DNA of 64,000 nucleotides from an uncultured Bacteroidales bacterium (GTDB lineage: Bacteria; Bacteroidota; Bacteroidia; Bacteroidales; ML635J-15): assembly GCA_905234755.1 (NCBI GenBank), contig CAJOIT010000003.1, positions 73,135 to 137,134 on the forward strand, given 5' to 3'. Every line of letters begins with the position of its first letter. Position 1 is the first letter of the stretch. A program made the position numbers and the translations under genes. The notes below the pieces were generated by a model. That model was not told the DNA's origin, did not search any database, and saw only the letters and a program-made list of their open reading frames with translations. Of this stretch, positions 1 to 9,239 are shown in pieces.

Positions 1-327
1 AATCCGGTTGGAATTTTGAATGTGCCGTATCCTATTTCGTGGGCTGATGAGGAACGCGACCTTACCGCATGGCTTGGAAACGAACTGCAGAACGAGGCCT
101 TCGAGAACTTGTATAAACTTTTTGAACGCGTAAAGGAACTCGATGACCCGGTACTCTGGCGCGACTGGCTCTACCTGCAGACTAGCGACCACTTCTACTA
201 CATGTGTACCAAGTGGTTCTCCGATGGTGATGTCCACAAGTACTTCAATCCGTACAGTTCGCCCTACGAGGCATTCATCAACTACATGAACATCTTGAGT
301 GATTTCAGAATTAGGTTGGGATTATAG
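1..327 (+). CDS. GH57 alpha-amylase-like protein, C-terminal end (partial)
   Basis: The reading frame is open from the first base and ends at TAG 325-327, giving the last 108 residues of a protein that starts outside the window. The segment with PISWADEERDLTAWLGNE and the ending FINYMNILSDFRIRLGL resemble the C-terminus of the Bacteroidota glycoside hydrolase family 57 alpha-amylases, cytoplasmic enzymes that act on alpha-1,4-glucans and glycogen. The catalytic residues lie upstream and cannot be checked, so the family call rests on recognising this tail. No terminator is evident after the stop. Confidence 0.75.
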   Translation, partial: NPVGILNVPYPISWADEERDLTAWLGNELQNEAFENLYKLFERVKELDDPVLWRDWLYLQTSDHFYYMCTKWFSDGDVHKYFNPYSSPYEAFINYMNILSDFRIRLGL

Positions 328-383
328 GAATAATTTTGTGCTTGTATTTAATACAGAGCACTTGTTATAGAATATTTACAAAA

Positions 384-428
384 CTAGTTTGACTAGTCTT
401 TCTAGTTAAACTAGTCTAACTAGAAAAT
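384..428. repeat. Five CTAG units at exact 9-bp spacing
   Basis: CTAG begins at 384, 393, 402, 411 and 420, so five 9-bp units follow one another. Several overlap local palindromes such as AAACTAGTTT (381-390), GACTAGTC (391-398) and CTAGTTAAACTAG (402-414). The array ends a few bases before the start codon at 434, so it occupies the leader and ribosome-binding region of the four-helix-bundle gene. It may be an operator with repeated binding sites; that is inference. Confidence 0.85.
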
Positions 429-433
429 ATATT

Positions 434-1027
434 ATGATTGACTCAAATAATAAAGGCAATAAAGGAAACTCAGATAAGAGCACAGGATTTCTACGGAGTA
501 ATGGTAGTTGTCGAAATATGTATTTTTATCGAAAGTCAGTGGTAATATATGACTTGACCTTTTATTTTGCTAATAAGTATTTGAATAAAAAAGATAGGAC
601 TGTTGACCAGATGATACAGGCAGCACGCTCTGGAAAGCAAAATTTTGTAGAGGGAATGGCTGATGGTGTCACATCCATTGAAATGCAGATAAAACTATTG
701 AATGTAGGCAAGAGCAGTTTGTTGGAACTCAAGGAGGATTATGAGGATTACTTGCGTACAAGAAATCTAAATTTGTGGACAGAGACATTTCCTCGTTATG
801 CTAAGATGGTTGAATATTGTAAGGTTCATAATGATTTGGTTGATTACCAGGGATATTTTGAGAAATGGAACGATGAGGAAATAGCAAATGTTGCTCTTAC
901 ATTAATGCACCAGACCGATAGAATGTTGCAAAGTTTTTTGCTATCATTGGAAAAACAATTTATTGAGCAGGGCGGCATAAGAGAAGCAATGTATAGGGCG
1001 AGAATGGCTGGTGGAGCAAAAAAATAG
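434..1027 (+). CDS. Four-helix bundle (suffix-domain) protein
   Basis: This 197-residue protein matches the four-helix bundle family related to the S23 / 23S rRNA intervening-sequence proteins and to Avd of diversity-generating retroelements. The core runs from about residue 29 (MYFYRKS) and includes DRTVDQMIQAARSGKQNFVEG and EDYEDYLRTRN, the most conserved stretches of the suffix-domain subgroup. The ATG at 434 is preferred over the internal ATG at 518 because the subgroup normally has an FLR-containing lead-in, present here at about residues 19-21. Function in this subgroup is unknown. No reverse transcriptase or template repeat lies nearby, so a retroelement role is not supported here. The upstream 9-bp CTAG array is the notable context. 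Confidence 0.85.
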   Translation: MIDSNNKGNKGNSDKSTGFLRSNGSCRNMYFYRKSVVIYDLTFYFANKYLNKKDRTVDQMIQAARSGKQNFVEGMADGVTSIEMQIKLLNVGKSSLLELKEDYEDYLRTRNLNLWTETFPRYAKMVEYCKVHNDLVDYQGYFEKWNDEEIANVALTLMHQTDRMLQSFLLSLEKQFIEQGGIREAMYRARMAGGAKK

Positions 1028-1125
1028 CAAATTCTACCTAGTATTTTCACATCAAGCAATATTGTACTTATTACTGCTGTCGCATTTCCTTTTTTTCTTA
1101 TTTTTGCATTCTAAAATTTTCATTT

Positions 1126-2049
1126 ATGGATGCGAAGGATGTAAACCTTGAAATGTTTCCGCAATACGATAACCTTGAGTTCCTTGCAAGTCAGGTAGTC
1201 GAAGGGTTTATTACGGGTTTGCATAAAAGTCCTTTTCATGGGTTTTCCGTCGAATTTGCAGAACATCGTCTTTACAACAAGGGCGAAAGTACCAAGCATA
1301 TCGATTGGAAACTATATGCCCGCACCGACAAACTGTTCGTAAAGCGTTACGAGGAAGAAACCAACCTTCGTGGACAAATTATAATTGATGTGTCATCATC
1401 GATGCTGTTCCCGTACAAGGAAAAGCGCATGAACAAACTTCAGTTTTCGATTTATGCGGCTGCATCGTTGGTGTATTTGCTTCACAGGCAGCGCGATGCT
1501 GTAGGCTTGACTTTGTTTGATGACGATGTAAAATTTCATCTTGATGCAAAGTCTTCGCAGGTGCATTTGTCGATAATGTACAACGAAATGCGCAAGTTCC
1601 TTAAGCCCGATAGCATTCAGTTGCAAAGGCGTACCGATACGGCTGGCACTTTGCATAAGATTGCAGAAATGATACATAAGCGTTCGTTGGTGATACTATT
1701 CAGCGATATGTTCATCGATGGAGACACAGAGGCGTTGTTTTCCGCATTGCAGCACTTGAAGTACAGCAAGCATGAAATAATAATTTTCCATGTCATCGAC
1801 CGCAAGATGGAGGAGGAGTTTGCCTTTGCAAACCGTCCGTACAAGTTTGTGGACTTGGAGACTGGCACTACCATGATGCTGAATCCTGCTGAGGTTCGCG
1901 AAGGTTATGTGAAAAAGATTTCGGCTTTGACATCCGAACTTAAGTACAAGTGCGGTCTGTTTGGTATCGATTTCGTTGAAGCTGACATTAACAAGCCAGT
2001 CGATGAGGTGTTGAAGCCATATCTGATAAAGAGGGCAAAGTTCTTCTAA
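1126..2049 (+). CDS. DUF58 domain protein (vWA-like)
   Basis: A 307-residue DUF58 protein. The N-terminal part carries the family block with EHRLYNKGE and HIDWKLYARTDKLFVKRYEE (about residues 46-77). A vWA-like fold follows, with the metal-site motif D88-V-S90-S-S92. DUF58 proteins usually accompany a MoxR ATPase and are thought to help assemble or activate protein complexes. Here no MoxR gene is adjacent; menG begins 13 bases downstream, so the gene appears to head a menG-menA transcription unit. A Bacteroidota -7 box, TATTTTTG, lies at 1099-1106, 20 bases before the start codon. Confidence 0.9.
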   Translation: MDAKDVNLEMFPQYDNLEFLASQVVEGFITGLHKSPFHGFSVEFAEHRLYNKGESTKHIDWKLYARTDKLFVKRYEEETNLRGQIIIDVSSSMLFPYKEKRMNKLQFSIYAAASLVYLLHRQRDAVGLTLFDDDVKFHLDAKSSQVHLSIMYNEMRKFLKPDSIQLQRRTDTAGTLHKIAEMIHKRSLVILFSDMFIDGDTEALFSALQHLKYSKHEIIIFHVIDRKMEEEFAFANRPYKFVDLETGTTMMLNPAEVREGYVKKISALTSELKYKCGLFGIDFVEADINKPVDEVLKPYLIKRAKFF

Positions 2050-2062
2050 AAATAGTATTGAA

Positions 2063-2746
2063 ATGGAAGGCATCGGGGCGCTTTTCGATAGTATATCAAA
2101 TCGTTACGATAGGTTTAATCATACTTCATCGATAGGCATTGACCGTATATGGCGGCGAAAAGCGATAAAGTCATTGCCAAAATGCGAAACAATACTTGAT
2201 GTGGCGGCAGGGACTGCCGACCTTTGCATAGGTGCGGTTAAGCGAGGCAAGGCAGAGAAGGTTGTGGGGATCGATATTTCGGAAGGAATGTTAAATGTCG
2301 GACGCGAAAAAGTTAGCAAATCGGGATTTGATGGTTCGATTGAACTGATTGTAGCAGATTGTGCCAAACTTCCTTTTCCTGACAATTCATTCGATGCGGT
2401 GACATGTGGCTATGGAGTAAGAAACTTTGCAGAACTTGACCGTAGCCTATCAGAAATGTATCGCGTACTAAAGCAAGGCGGACAACTTAGGATTCTAGAG
2501 TTTACATATCCGCAAAGCCGCTTTGTACGATTTTTCTATGATTTTTATTTTACGCGGATAGTGCCAAAAATAGGTCGTAAACTTACTGATAACGATGAGG
2601 CATTTGCGTATTTTGTCAATAGCGTTAAAAACTTTGCGAAGGGAAAAGATTTCTTGGCGATTCTTGAAAGGATTGGTTTCGCAGACACAAGGTTCAAATC
2701 GCAAACATTTGGAATTTCAACACTTTATTCAGCATGCAAAAGATAA
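2063..2746 (+). CDS. menG: Demethylmenaquinone methyltransferase
   Basis: A 227-residue SAM-dependent C-methyltransferase of the UbiE/MenG family, which converts demethylmenaquinone to menaquinone in the last step of the pathway. Seen in the sequence: FDSISNRYDRFNH near the N-terminus (residues 8-20), IDRIWRRKA, and the SAM-binding motif I LDVAAGTAD (residues 45-53). The C-terminus ends SACKR. It overlaps the next gene, menA, by 13 bases, which implies translational coupling. It is named MenG rather than UbiE because of the adjacent menA and the anaerobic menaquinone-using lineage. Confidence 0.95.
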   Translation: MEGIGALFDSISNRYDRFNHTSSIGIDRIWRRKAIKSLPKCETILDVAAGTADLCIGAVKRGKAEKVVGIDISEGMLNVGREKVSKSGFDGSIELIVADCAKLPFPDNSFDAVTCGYGVRNFAELDRSLSEMYRVLKQGGQLRILEFTYPQSRFVRFFYDFYFTRIVPKIGRKLTDNDEAFAYFVNSVKNFAKGKDFLAILERIGFADTRFKSQTFGISTLYSACKR

Positions 2747-3597
2747 AATTATGGTTTGGCGTTTGTCGCCCTTATTCGCTGTTTATTTCGGCAAGTCCTG
2801 TATTGGCGGGATTGCTGGTGCTGGGATATGTCCCTAATATTCTTGTTGCTGTGGCGACTTTGCTGTGCGCTATGTCGTTGCAGGTGTTTTCTAATCTTGT
2901 CAACGATTACTACGATTTTGTGCGCGGTTGCGACAAGGCAGGGCGTTCTGGTCCGCAGAGACCTTTGGCAGAAGGTATTGTGAATATAAATCAGATGCGT
3001 ACCGCTTGCATTGTTGCATTGTCGGTATCGCTGTTGCTTGGCGCTTACCTTATATGGGTTGGCGGTTGGGTGATACTGATAGTGGGCGTGCTGGCTGTTA
3101 TCTTTGCATGGCTGTATACAGCAACGCGTTTTTCGCTTGCATATCTTGGTGTTGCCGATTTTGTTTGTTTCCTGTTTTATGGACCGGTAGCATCGGCAGG
3201 TACTGTTTATTTGCAAGTGGCAGAATTGTCGCTTGAGGCAGTGTGGGCTGGTTGTGCATGCGGATGCATCTCCGTATGTGTGTTGGCATCCAACAATATT
3301 CGCGACATAGAAGAGGATAGGTCTGTTGGCAAGCGGACATTTCCTGTGCGGTTTGGAAAGGTCGCTGCATTGGTCGGCGTAGCAACATTGCTTTTAGCAT
3401 CGGTGGCATTCGCTGTTTTAGGTTTCCGTTCATGGTTGATGCTCGTCTTGCTTGTGACTAATATTTTCCTGTTTATACGCCTTGTTCGTGCAGAAGGTAA
3501 ATCATACAACAAGTGCCTTTTTAGTTTCGTCATTCTCGATGCTTTTGTCGTGGTATTGGCGGCAGGGGCATTTGCAATCGAAAAGTTGTGTATGTAG
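2734..3597 (+). CDS. menA: 1,4-dihydroxy-2-naphthoate polyprenyltransferase
   Basis: A 287-residue polytopic membrane prenyltransferase of the UbiA superfamily. It attaches the polyprenyl tail to DHNA, giving demethylmenaquinone, the substrate of the overlapping menG product. The first aspartate-rich motif is N57-D58-Y-Y-D61 with D67, followed by GPQRPLAEG. The second motif is NNIRDIEED at about residues 185-193. About eight or nine hydrophobic segments are visible. The start is fixed by the 13-base overlap with menG and the N-terminal KLWFGVCRPYSL typical of the family. Confidence 0.95.
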   Translation: MQKIKLWFGVCRPYSLFISASPVLAGLLVLGYVPNILVAVATLLCAMSLQVFSNLVNDYYDFVRGCDKAGRSGPQRPLAEGIVNINQMRTACIVALSVSLLLGAYLIWVGGWVILIVGVLAVIFAWLYTATRFSLAYLGVADFVCFLFYGPVASAGTVYLQVAELSLEAVWAGCACGCISVCVLASNNIRDIEEDRSVGKRTFPVRFGKVAALVGVATLLLASVAFAVLGFRSWLMLVLLVTNIFLFIRLVRAEGKSYNKCLFSFVILDAFVVVLAAGAFAIEKLCM

Positions 3598-3720
3598 TTG
3601 TTTGAATATCTGCATGTTGTGTTAGGTATAATAATTTATTCGATTGCTATAAGAATTAATTGTTGTTGATTCTTTTGTGAGGAAAATGTGTATATTTGTC
3701 GCTATTAATGGTTTTATAAT

Positions 3721-4635
3721 ATGAAAAGTTCGGAACATATATTCAAGGCAACTGATGGCACAAATATTTTCTATCGTGTTTTTCTCCCCGATGCAGCGCC
3801 AAAGGCAATTTTGCAGATATTTCATGGTATGGCGGAACATTCGGCCCGTTATGCTGATTTTGCAAAATATTTGACCGACAATGGTATAGCTGTATATGTA
3901 AACGACCACAGGGGACATGGAAAATCAATTGCCGAGCCTCGTGATTATGGAGTGTGGCCGCATTGTGACGAGTGGTGGCGTATTGTTTCCGACTTAAAGC
4001 AACTTAAGGATATTGCAACTGCAGAATTTCCAACGATACCATATTTTATTATGGGACATAGCATGGGGTCGTTTCTTGCACGAACTTTCATAACAAGGTA
4101 TAGCACAGAACTTTCGGGTGTAATAATAAGCGGAACGGGAACCAATCCGACACCAGTTTTGCGTTTTGGAAGGTTTGTGGCATGCGTGGCATGTGCGTTA
4201 GAGGGGCGCAGGTCGAAAGCAAGCCTGCTCGACAAACTTTCGTTCGGTGGGTATAACAAGGGCTACAATGCTCCATACCAGTGGTTAAGCCGTGATGATG
4301 CTCAAGTGAAGAAATATATTGATGATGAATATTGCGGTGGTGTGTTCTCTAATTCTTTCTACCGAGCATTCTTTTCAGGCCTAATCTACATAAATAAGCA
4401 TTCTTCTGGTGAGTTGATAAACAAGAATTTAAAGATGCTTTTTGTTTCTGGAGACAAAGATCCAGTTGGTAATTGTGGCAAAGGTGTAGAGGATGCGGTG
4501 GAATTCTATAAGGAACTTAACATCGCCAATGTGCAGATGAAGTTGTATCCCAATGCTCGTCACGAAATACTAAACGAAATAAACAGGAAAGAGGTGTACG
4601 CAGACCTGTTGCAATGGATTGCTGAAAAAATATAG
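3721..4635 (+). CDS. Alpha/beta hydrolase, monoacylglycerol lipase-like
   Basis: A 304-residue alpha/beta hydrolase of the serine aminopeptidase S33 / monoglyceride lipase type, with no signal peptide. It shows the oxyanion region HGMAEHSARY (residues 35-44), NDHRGHGKS, the nucleophile elbow G-H-S114-M-G, a likely acid in SGDKDPVG, and the catalytic histidine in NARHE near residue 282. These place it with lysophospholipase or monoacylglycerol lipase homologues; the true substrate cannot be read from sequence. It has its own promoter: a -7 box TATATTTG sits at 3691-3698. Its stop is 10 bases from the stop of the convergent yqaE gene. Confidence 0.85.
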   Translation: MKSSEHIFKATDGTNIFYRVFLPDAAPKAILQIFHGMAEHSARYADFAKYLTDNGIAVYVNDHRGHGKSIAEPRDYGVWPHCDEWWRIVSDLKQLKDIATAEFPTIPYFIMGHSMGSFLARTFITRYSTELSGVIISGTGTNPTPVLRFGRFVACVACALEGRRSKASLLDKLSFGGYNKGYNAPYQWLSRDDAQVKKYIDDEYCGGVFSNSFYRAFFSGLIYINKHSSGELINKNLKMLFVSGDKDPVGNCGKGVEDAVEFYKELNIANVQMKLYPNARHEILNEINRKEVYADLLQWIAEKI

Positions 4636-4645
4636 TACAGCAATA

Positions 4646-4798
4646 TCAATCTTTATTGAGTATAATAAGAGCTCCAATAACTCCCGGTATCCATCCGCAT
4701 AATGTAAGTAGAAATACTATCACAAAGGAGCCGCATCCTTGGTCAATTACGGTCAATGGTGGAAATATTACTGCCAGTATGACGCGCAGACACGACAT
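4646..4798 (-). CDS. yqaE: YqaE/Pmp3 family small membrane protein
   Basis: This is a 50-residue protein read on the minus strand from ATG at 4798 to TGA at 4646. It begins MSCLRVILAVIFPPL, continues with a Gly-Cys-Gly turn (IDQGCGS) and ends with GWIPGVIGALIILNKD. Two hydrophobic segments separated by that turn are the hallmark of the UPF0057/Pmp3 family (YqaE in E. coli), small inner-membrane proteolipids linked to salt and membrane stress. Its ATG directly follows the TAA of the upstream amidase gene with no base between, so it is probably read by reinitiation, and any ribosome-binding site lies inside the amidase coding end. Confidence 0.9.
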   Translation of the reverse strand: MSCLRVILAVIFPPLTVIDQGCGSFVIVFLLTLCGWIPGVIGALIILNKD

Positions 4799-7700
4799 TT
4801 ATTCAACGATAAACTTGATCCTGTTTTCTCCAATCCGTGCAATGTAAATTCCTGCAGAAATATTGCCGAGGGAAATCTCTGTATTTTCGTCATCAATTTT
4901 CCTAACAAACACGATTTTTCCGTTTATGTCGCTGATAGTAAGTTGCTTGCTAATATATTTCTTGTCAATGTTGATGTTGAAATTTCCATCGTTTGGAGTA
5001 GGGTAGAGTGTGATTCCGTTGATGCTTTCTGATGCGATGCTAACAGTAGTCGAATCGTGAGCAACTGAATAGTTATGTAATGCAATATTCTGTGCTGAGT
5101 CTATTGTGATTGATGTTATTGTTGCAAATTCATCGTTTTCATCTGGTGTTACGCTGGCAATGTCGCCGTTTTCTCCGACGGTTATTGTAGCTGATGTTCC
5201 GCGTGAGCGATAAATCCTAAAATCGTCAAAGTCGGCTGTCGCTCCTCCGTTTCGCAGTGCAACAATATTGCCTTCTGTATAGAAGTTTGCAGCAGTGTAC
5301 GAACCATAATACCTGTCATCGTAGTATATTGAACTCTTTCCATTGGTGCGGTCGTAAATCAACTTTACATTGTGCCAGTTGTTTGTGTTTAATGGCAAGT
5401 CAATGCACTTGTCTTGCGAATAAACATCGTTTTCAACCCTGTAGAATTCAACTCTTGATGAGCTTGTTGACAAGCGGAAATAAATGAAATATCCGTTGCC
5501 GTGGTTTTCGGTCTGTCCGTTGGTACTCATGTAGTGCAGACCTACGCGCTGGTTGTTGGAGCCGTCCGACATCCTGAATTTGAATTCGTACATATATTTG
5601 TCGGCTATGGTCTGGTCAACTGTTGCATAAAGGTTGGATGTTCCAGTTTCGGTTTGTGTCAAATGTCCGTTTACTATGCTCCACGAACCGGCAACGCTTG
5701 TCCATTCATCACCGATAACTCTGTCGAAGTCGCTGTTTGCAAAGCCGTTAGCGTTTGTTGCAACCCAGTCTTCTCCGTTGAACGACTTGACATTGTAGAA
5801 GCGTTCTGCAACAAAGTTGTTGTCGGTGTCATCGAACTGCACTTCAAAGTCGGAGTTGGTATTTTCGCTGTCGGTGCTGATGTCGGTTTCGGGTGCAGTC
5901 CAGTCAACTTTTACATCGTGCTCGAAGTAGTCCGACCACATTCCGTTGTTGCCAAGCATGATGGTTCTGATTCGTCCTGCCATGCTTCCATTTTCGCTTT
6001 CGGTGCGGATGTCGCCGTTTTCTCCAATGGTTGCGGTAATGTCGGAATTACGCATACGGGTTACATAAATGTCCTTGTATTCGGTGTTGCATCCTGCCGA
6101 GCGTAGCGAGAAGCATTCGCCTGAGGTAAATGGATTGTCGTCGTTGAGAGTAACGGCAATAATGTCATCCACATAGCAGGTTATTTTGCCTGTGTTGCTG
6201 TCGAATAAAATCTTAATGTCGTACCACTGACCTGCATTTATGGTGTACGAAAGCGATGTGTATGTTCCTCCGTTCTCCGAGTACGATCCATTTACATATT
6301 TGTAAAGCTGTGCGGTATTGTGGTCGGGGCGAATGAACATCATATAGCCGTTCTGTCGTTCTGCATTATCGGTAAAGAAGTAAAATCCAGCACGGCGGTT
6401 AGAACCTTCGCCTGTGATTTTCATCTTGGCATGGTAAAGATAGGTATATCCGCCTTCTTGATGCAATGCGCAGTGCAGATTTGTACCAGTGAGGTCTTCA
6501 TCGCTTTGCATGATAGAACCAGAATTCATTTCCCAAGTTCCATTGGCATTTGTCCAGTTTTCTGGAATGGTCTGCTCGTCAAAGGGTTCGTAAAGTGTTC
6601 CGCGTGATGTGTTGGTTGTCCATTTGCCATCTTTCTTGTCGAGAATCTGGTAGAAAGCCTTGCTTGTGCTACTTCTGTCGCTGAACGAAACATTGAAGTT
6701 GCCGTTGTTCCATTCGTTGGCAGTGATTTCGGTTGTAGGCGGAACTGTATCTTCTTCGGGCAGAACGATGTTCCATCCGCAGTCGTTCATTTTATGGGCA
6801 ACTTGAACTCTGAAATTCGGTAGCATTGCGTATAGTGTTTCGCCAGGGCATGTTGTTCCAAGCGAACCTGTTGCAGTCTGGTTTACATCGCGATGTCCCG
6901 AAATGCGGTAGCGGCTGAATGTGAATGCTCCAGCTTGATTTGTTATGTCAGCCGATGAAGTCGGGTCGAGTTCCTTGTAATCGTACCACCATGCAAGCAT
7001 ATCCCAGCATTTTTCAAGTTGAATTTCAGTTGGCGCGGTTGCAAGCGTGTCGGAGTGACCAATGAAGTTAAGTCCGATTGACTTGGAGTTGCAATGGCCG
7101 GCGTGAGCTCCCTTTACATCGGTAGTTGGCAAGTTTGGATTGTGCCGCCCTTGAAACATATTGCCATATTTGTCGAAAAGGTAGTTGTAGCCAATGTCTT
7201 CCCATCCGTTGCTGTTGACATGGTAGTTCCAGTACGAGCGCACAACAGCGGCACCATCGGTGTACGAATATGGACTTGCCCCGTGATGGATAATCGTATG
7301 GGTTGGCGTTATAGTAGTCGGCGAGTATGTCGGGTTGTGACATTCTGTATAGCTTCCGCACCACGATGAGCGTGGAACATATTCAGGAAATTCAAGGCAG
7401 TCGCCATCGCGGGTAGCGTTGACATTTGTAGTCTGGTTTGCTGCTTTTTCGTTTTCGGATGTTATGTCCTGAAATACGAGTTCGATTTTTGTAAGTTGTA
7501 CATTTACAGGTGGAAAGATTAGAAAATCAATGGAATCGTGCATGTTGAAGTCGAATCCGAAAAGCAAATCGGTATAGAAAATGTTCGGCTCAATATCTTC
7601 GGGACGGAAATATCCGTGGTCGTCCTGCCAGTTTGTCCATTTTTCACCCTGCGATGTGCGGTAGTAAACAATGAAATGTCCTTCTTGGGCACTGCGGTCG

Positions 7701-7918
7701 GTTGCATCAAAACCAATTGCAAACGATGTAAAGGGAATCGGCGCCTTCATGCGGAATCCGTATGCGCCGTCTGCATTTTGTATCAAGGGTTCGTCAATGC
7801 CAATGCGAACGAGCGTTGTGCCGTTTTCGGAATGCGTCTTTATGGTCTTGTAGTTCACCTGAGCGAAAGATGCCAACGATATGGCAATCATTGTTATGAT
7901 AATCAAAATCCTCTTCAT
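4799..7918 (-). CDS. Secreted N-acetylmuramoyl-L-alanine amidase (PGRP) with T9SS sorting domain
   Basis: A 1039-residue exported protein. The ATG at 7918 is chosen over 7942 because it opens directly onto a signal peptide (MKRILIIITMIAISLASFAQ). An amidase_2/PGRP domain covers about residues 178-365: THTIIHHG gives the first zinc histidine, GYNYLFDKYGN and GLNFIGHSD follow, and SGHRDVN plus TTCPG supply further ligands. The middle half holds two similar LamG-like modules (each with W-x-N-x-NGTWEM or WTSVAGSW type starts). The C-terminus, from YPTPNDGNFNINID to the end, is a type A T9SS sorting domain, so the protein should be attached to the surface or released. It probably cleaves peptidoglycan or acts on competitor walls. 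A -7-like TATTTTTG lies upstream. Confidence 0.9.
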   Translation of the reverse strand: MKRILIIITMIAISLASFAQVNYKTIKTHSENGTTLVRIGIDEPLIQNADGAYGFRMKAPIPFTSFAIGFDATDRSAQEGHFIVYYRTSQGEKWTNWQDDHGYFRPEDIEPNIFYTDLLFGFDFNMHDSIDFLIFPPVNVQLTKIELVFQDITSENEKAANQTTNVNATRDGDCLEFPEYVPRSSWCGSYTECHNPTYSPTTITPTHTIIHHGASPYSYTDGAAVVRSYWNYHVNSNGWEDIGYNYLFDKYGNMFQGRHNPNLPTTDVKGAHAGHCNSKSIGLNFIGHSDTLATAPTEIQLEKCWDMLAWWYDYKELDPTSSADITNQAGAFTFSRYRISGHRDVNQTATGSLGTTCPGETLYAMLPNFRVQVAHKMNDCGWNIVLPEEDTVPPTTEITANEWNNGNFNVSFSDRSSTSKAFYQILDKKDGKWTTNTSRGTLYEPFDEQTIPENWTNANGTWEMNSGSIMQSDEDLTGTNLHCALHQEGGYTYLYHAKMKITGEGSNRRAGFYFFTDNAERQNGYMMFIRPDHNTAQLYKYVNGSYSENGGTYTSLSYTINAGQWYDIKILFDSNTGKITCYVDDIIAVTLNDDNPFTSGECFSLRSAGCNTEYKDIYVTRMRNSDITATIGENGDIRTESENGSMAGRIRTIMLGNNGMWSDYFEHDVKVDWTAPETDISTDSENTNSDFEVQFDDTDNNFVAERFYNVKSFNGEDWVATNANGFANSDFDRVIGDEWTSVAGSWSIVNGHLTQTETGTSNLYATVDQTIADKYMYEFKFRMSDGSNNQRVGLHYMSTNGQTENHGNGYFIYFRLSTSSSRVEFYRVENDVYSQDKCIDLPLNTNNWHNVKLIYDRTNGKSSIYYDDRYYGSYTAANFYTEGNIVALRNGGATADFDDFRIYRSRGTSATITVGENGDIASVTPDENDEFATITSITIDSAQNIALHNYSVAHDSTTVSIASESINGITLYPTPNDGNFNINIDKKYISKQLTISDINGKIVFVRKIDDENTEISLGNISAGIYIARIGENRIKFIVE

Positions 7919-8130
7919 GTTCGAATATTTTAGAACGAACAAAAATAATAATTTTGATGAAAAGAATTTATAAAAAGCAAATTATTTATGTTAGGAATAT
8001 TCCATATAAATGAATATATTTGCAAAAAGTTTATATATGCTCGCTTTATCACAATTGGAACAATACCTAACAAAATCCGCATGGATTCTGCTGTAGGATG
8101 TTAGTATTTTGGTTATTTGATAAAAACAAC

Positions 8131-9146
8131 ATGGAAAATAAAATAGAAAATACAGGTGACATCATTATTTATCAGACCGAAGACGGTTTGACGAAAATTA
8201 ATGTGAAATTAGACAACGAAACGGTTTGGCTCAATCAGCAACAGTTAGTTCTTCTGTATCAATCCAGTAAGTCTAATATCAGCGAACATATTAAGCATAT
8301 TTTTGCCGAAGAAGAATTGGACGAAAATTCAGTTGTTCGGAAATTCCGAACAACTGCCGATGATGGCAAAAACTATGATGTTACTTACTATAACCTTGAC
8401 ATGATCATATCGCTTGGCTACCGTATAAAATCGGCAATTGCCACGCGTTTCCGCATTTGGGCAACGCAGCGACTGAAAGAATATATGGTCAAGGGTTTCA
8501 CCATGGACGATGAGCGACTGAAAGGCAACGGCGGTGGCAATTATTGGAAAGAGTTGCTCGACCGCATTCGCGACATTCGTTCTTCTGAAAAGGTGCTGTA
8601 TCGTCAAGTGCTTGACCTTTATGCCACCAGCGTGGATTACAACCCCAAGAGCGATGAATCCATTCTATTTTTCAAGATGGTACAGAACAAATTGCACTAT
8701 GCCGCCCATGGTCATACAGCCGCCGAAGTTATCTACGAACGCGCTGATGCTGACAAACCTTTTATGGGACTGACAACATTTTATGGAGAACTGCCTGCTT
8801 TGAAAGACATTGCATTGCCAAAAACTATTTGAATGAGAACGAGTTGAAGATTTTGAACAACCTCGTTTCCGGTTACTTCGACATTGCAGAAATTAATGCG
8901 CTTGAACATAAGCCCATGTATATGAGTGACTATATCCGCCAATTGGATTCTGTGCTTACATCTGGCAACAGACCTTTGCTTGAGGGCTCTGGCTCTGTAA
9001 GCCATGCACAGGCTTTGGAGAAAGCCACGGCCGAGTATCGCAAGTACCAGAATAACACACTTTCGCCAGTTGAGGAAGCTTATCTGGAAATTGAGAAAGC
9101 CACAGCCAATTTGGTAAAGCAAAAAGCAAAAGGAAAGAAGTTGTGA
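8131..9146 (+). pseudogene. rhuM: RhuM family protein, frameshifted
   Basis: The N-terminal part (8131 to the TGA at 8830-8832) reads as RhuM: GDIIIYQTEDGLTKINVKL, then VWLNQQQLVLLYQSSKSNISEH and YYNLDMIISLGYR. The C-terminal part continues one frame back, from about 8820 to the TGA at 9144-9146 (YLNENELKILNNLVSGYFD, YMSDYIRQLDS). Joined, they give about 338 residues, the normal family length. The break is near 8812-8825: the family usually reads DIAIAKNYLNE, and restoring one base in GCATTGCC would give it. An AAAAA run in the same place could alternatively allow slippage. RhuM proteins are found in accessory islands and beside restriction systems, with unproven function. The ATG at 8131 is chosen over 8098 by family alignment. 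A -7 box TATATTTG is at 8015-8022. Confidence 0.85.
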
Positions 9147-9239
9147 ACTAACTAATTAATCAATAAAATGTTTTAGCGAACAATGTCCTTCGCCGAAATA
9201 ACTTAGTTCATTTTTCAGTCTTGCAAACCATTAATGCAT

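Noticed and set aside
4656..4847. Plus-strand frame opposite yqaE
   Set aside because: It starts with TTG and covers the reverse strand of two genes; the minus-strand yqaE reading is clearly the real one.
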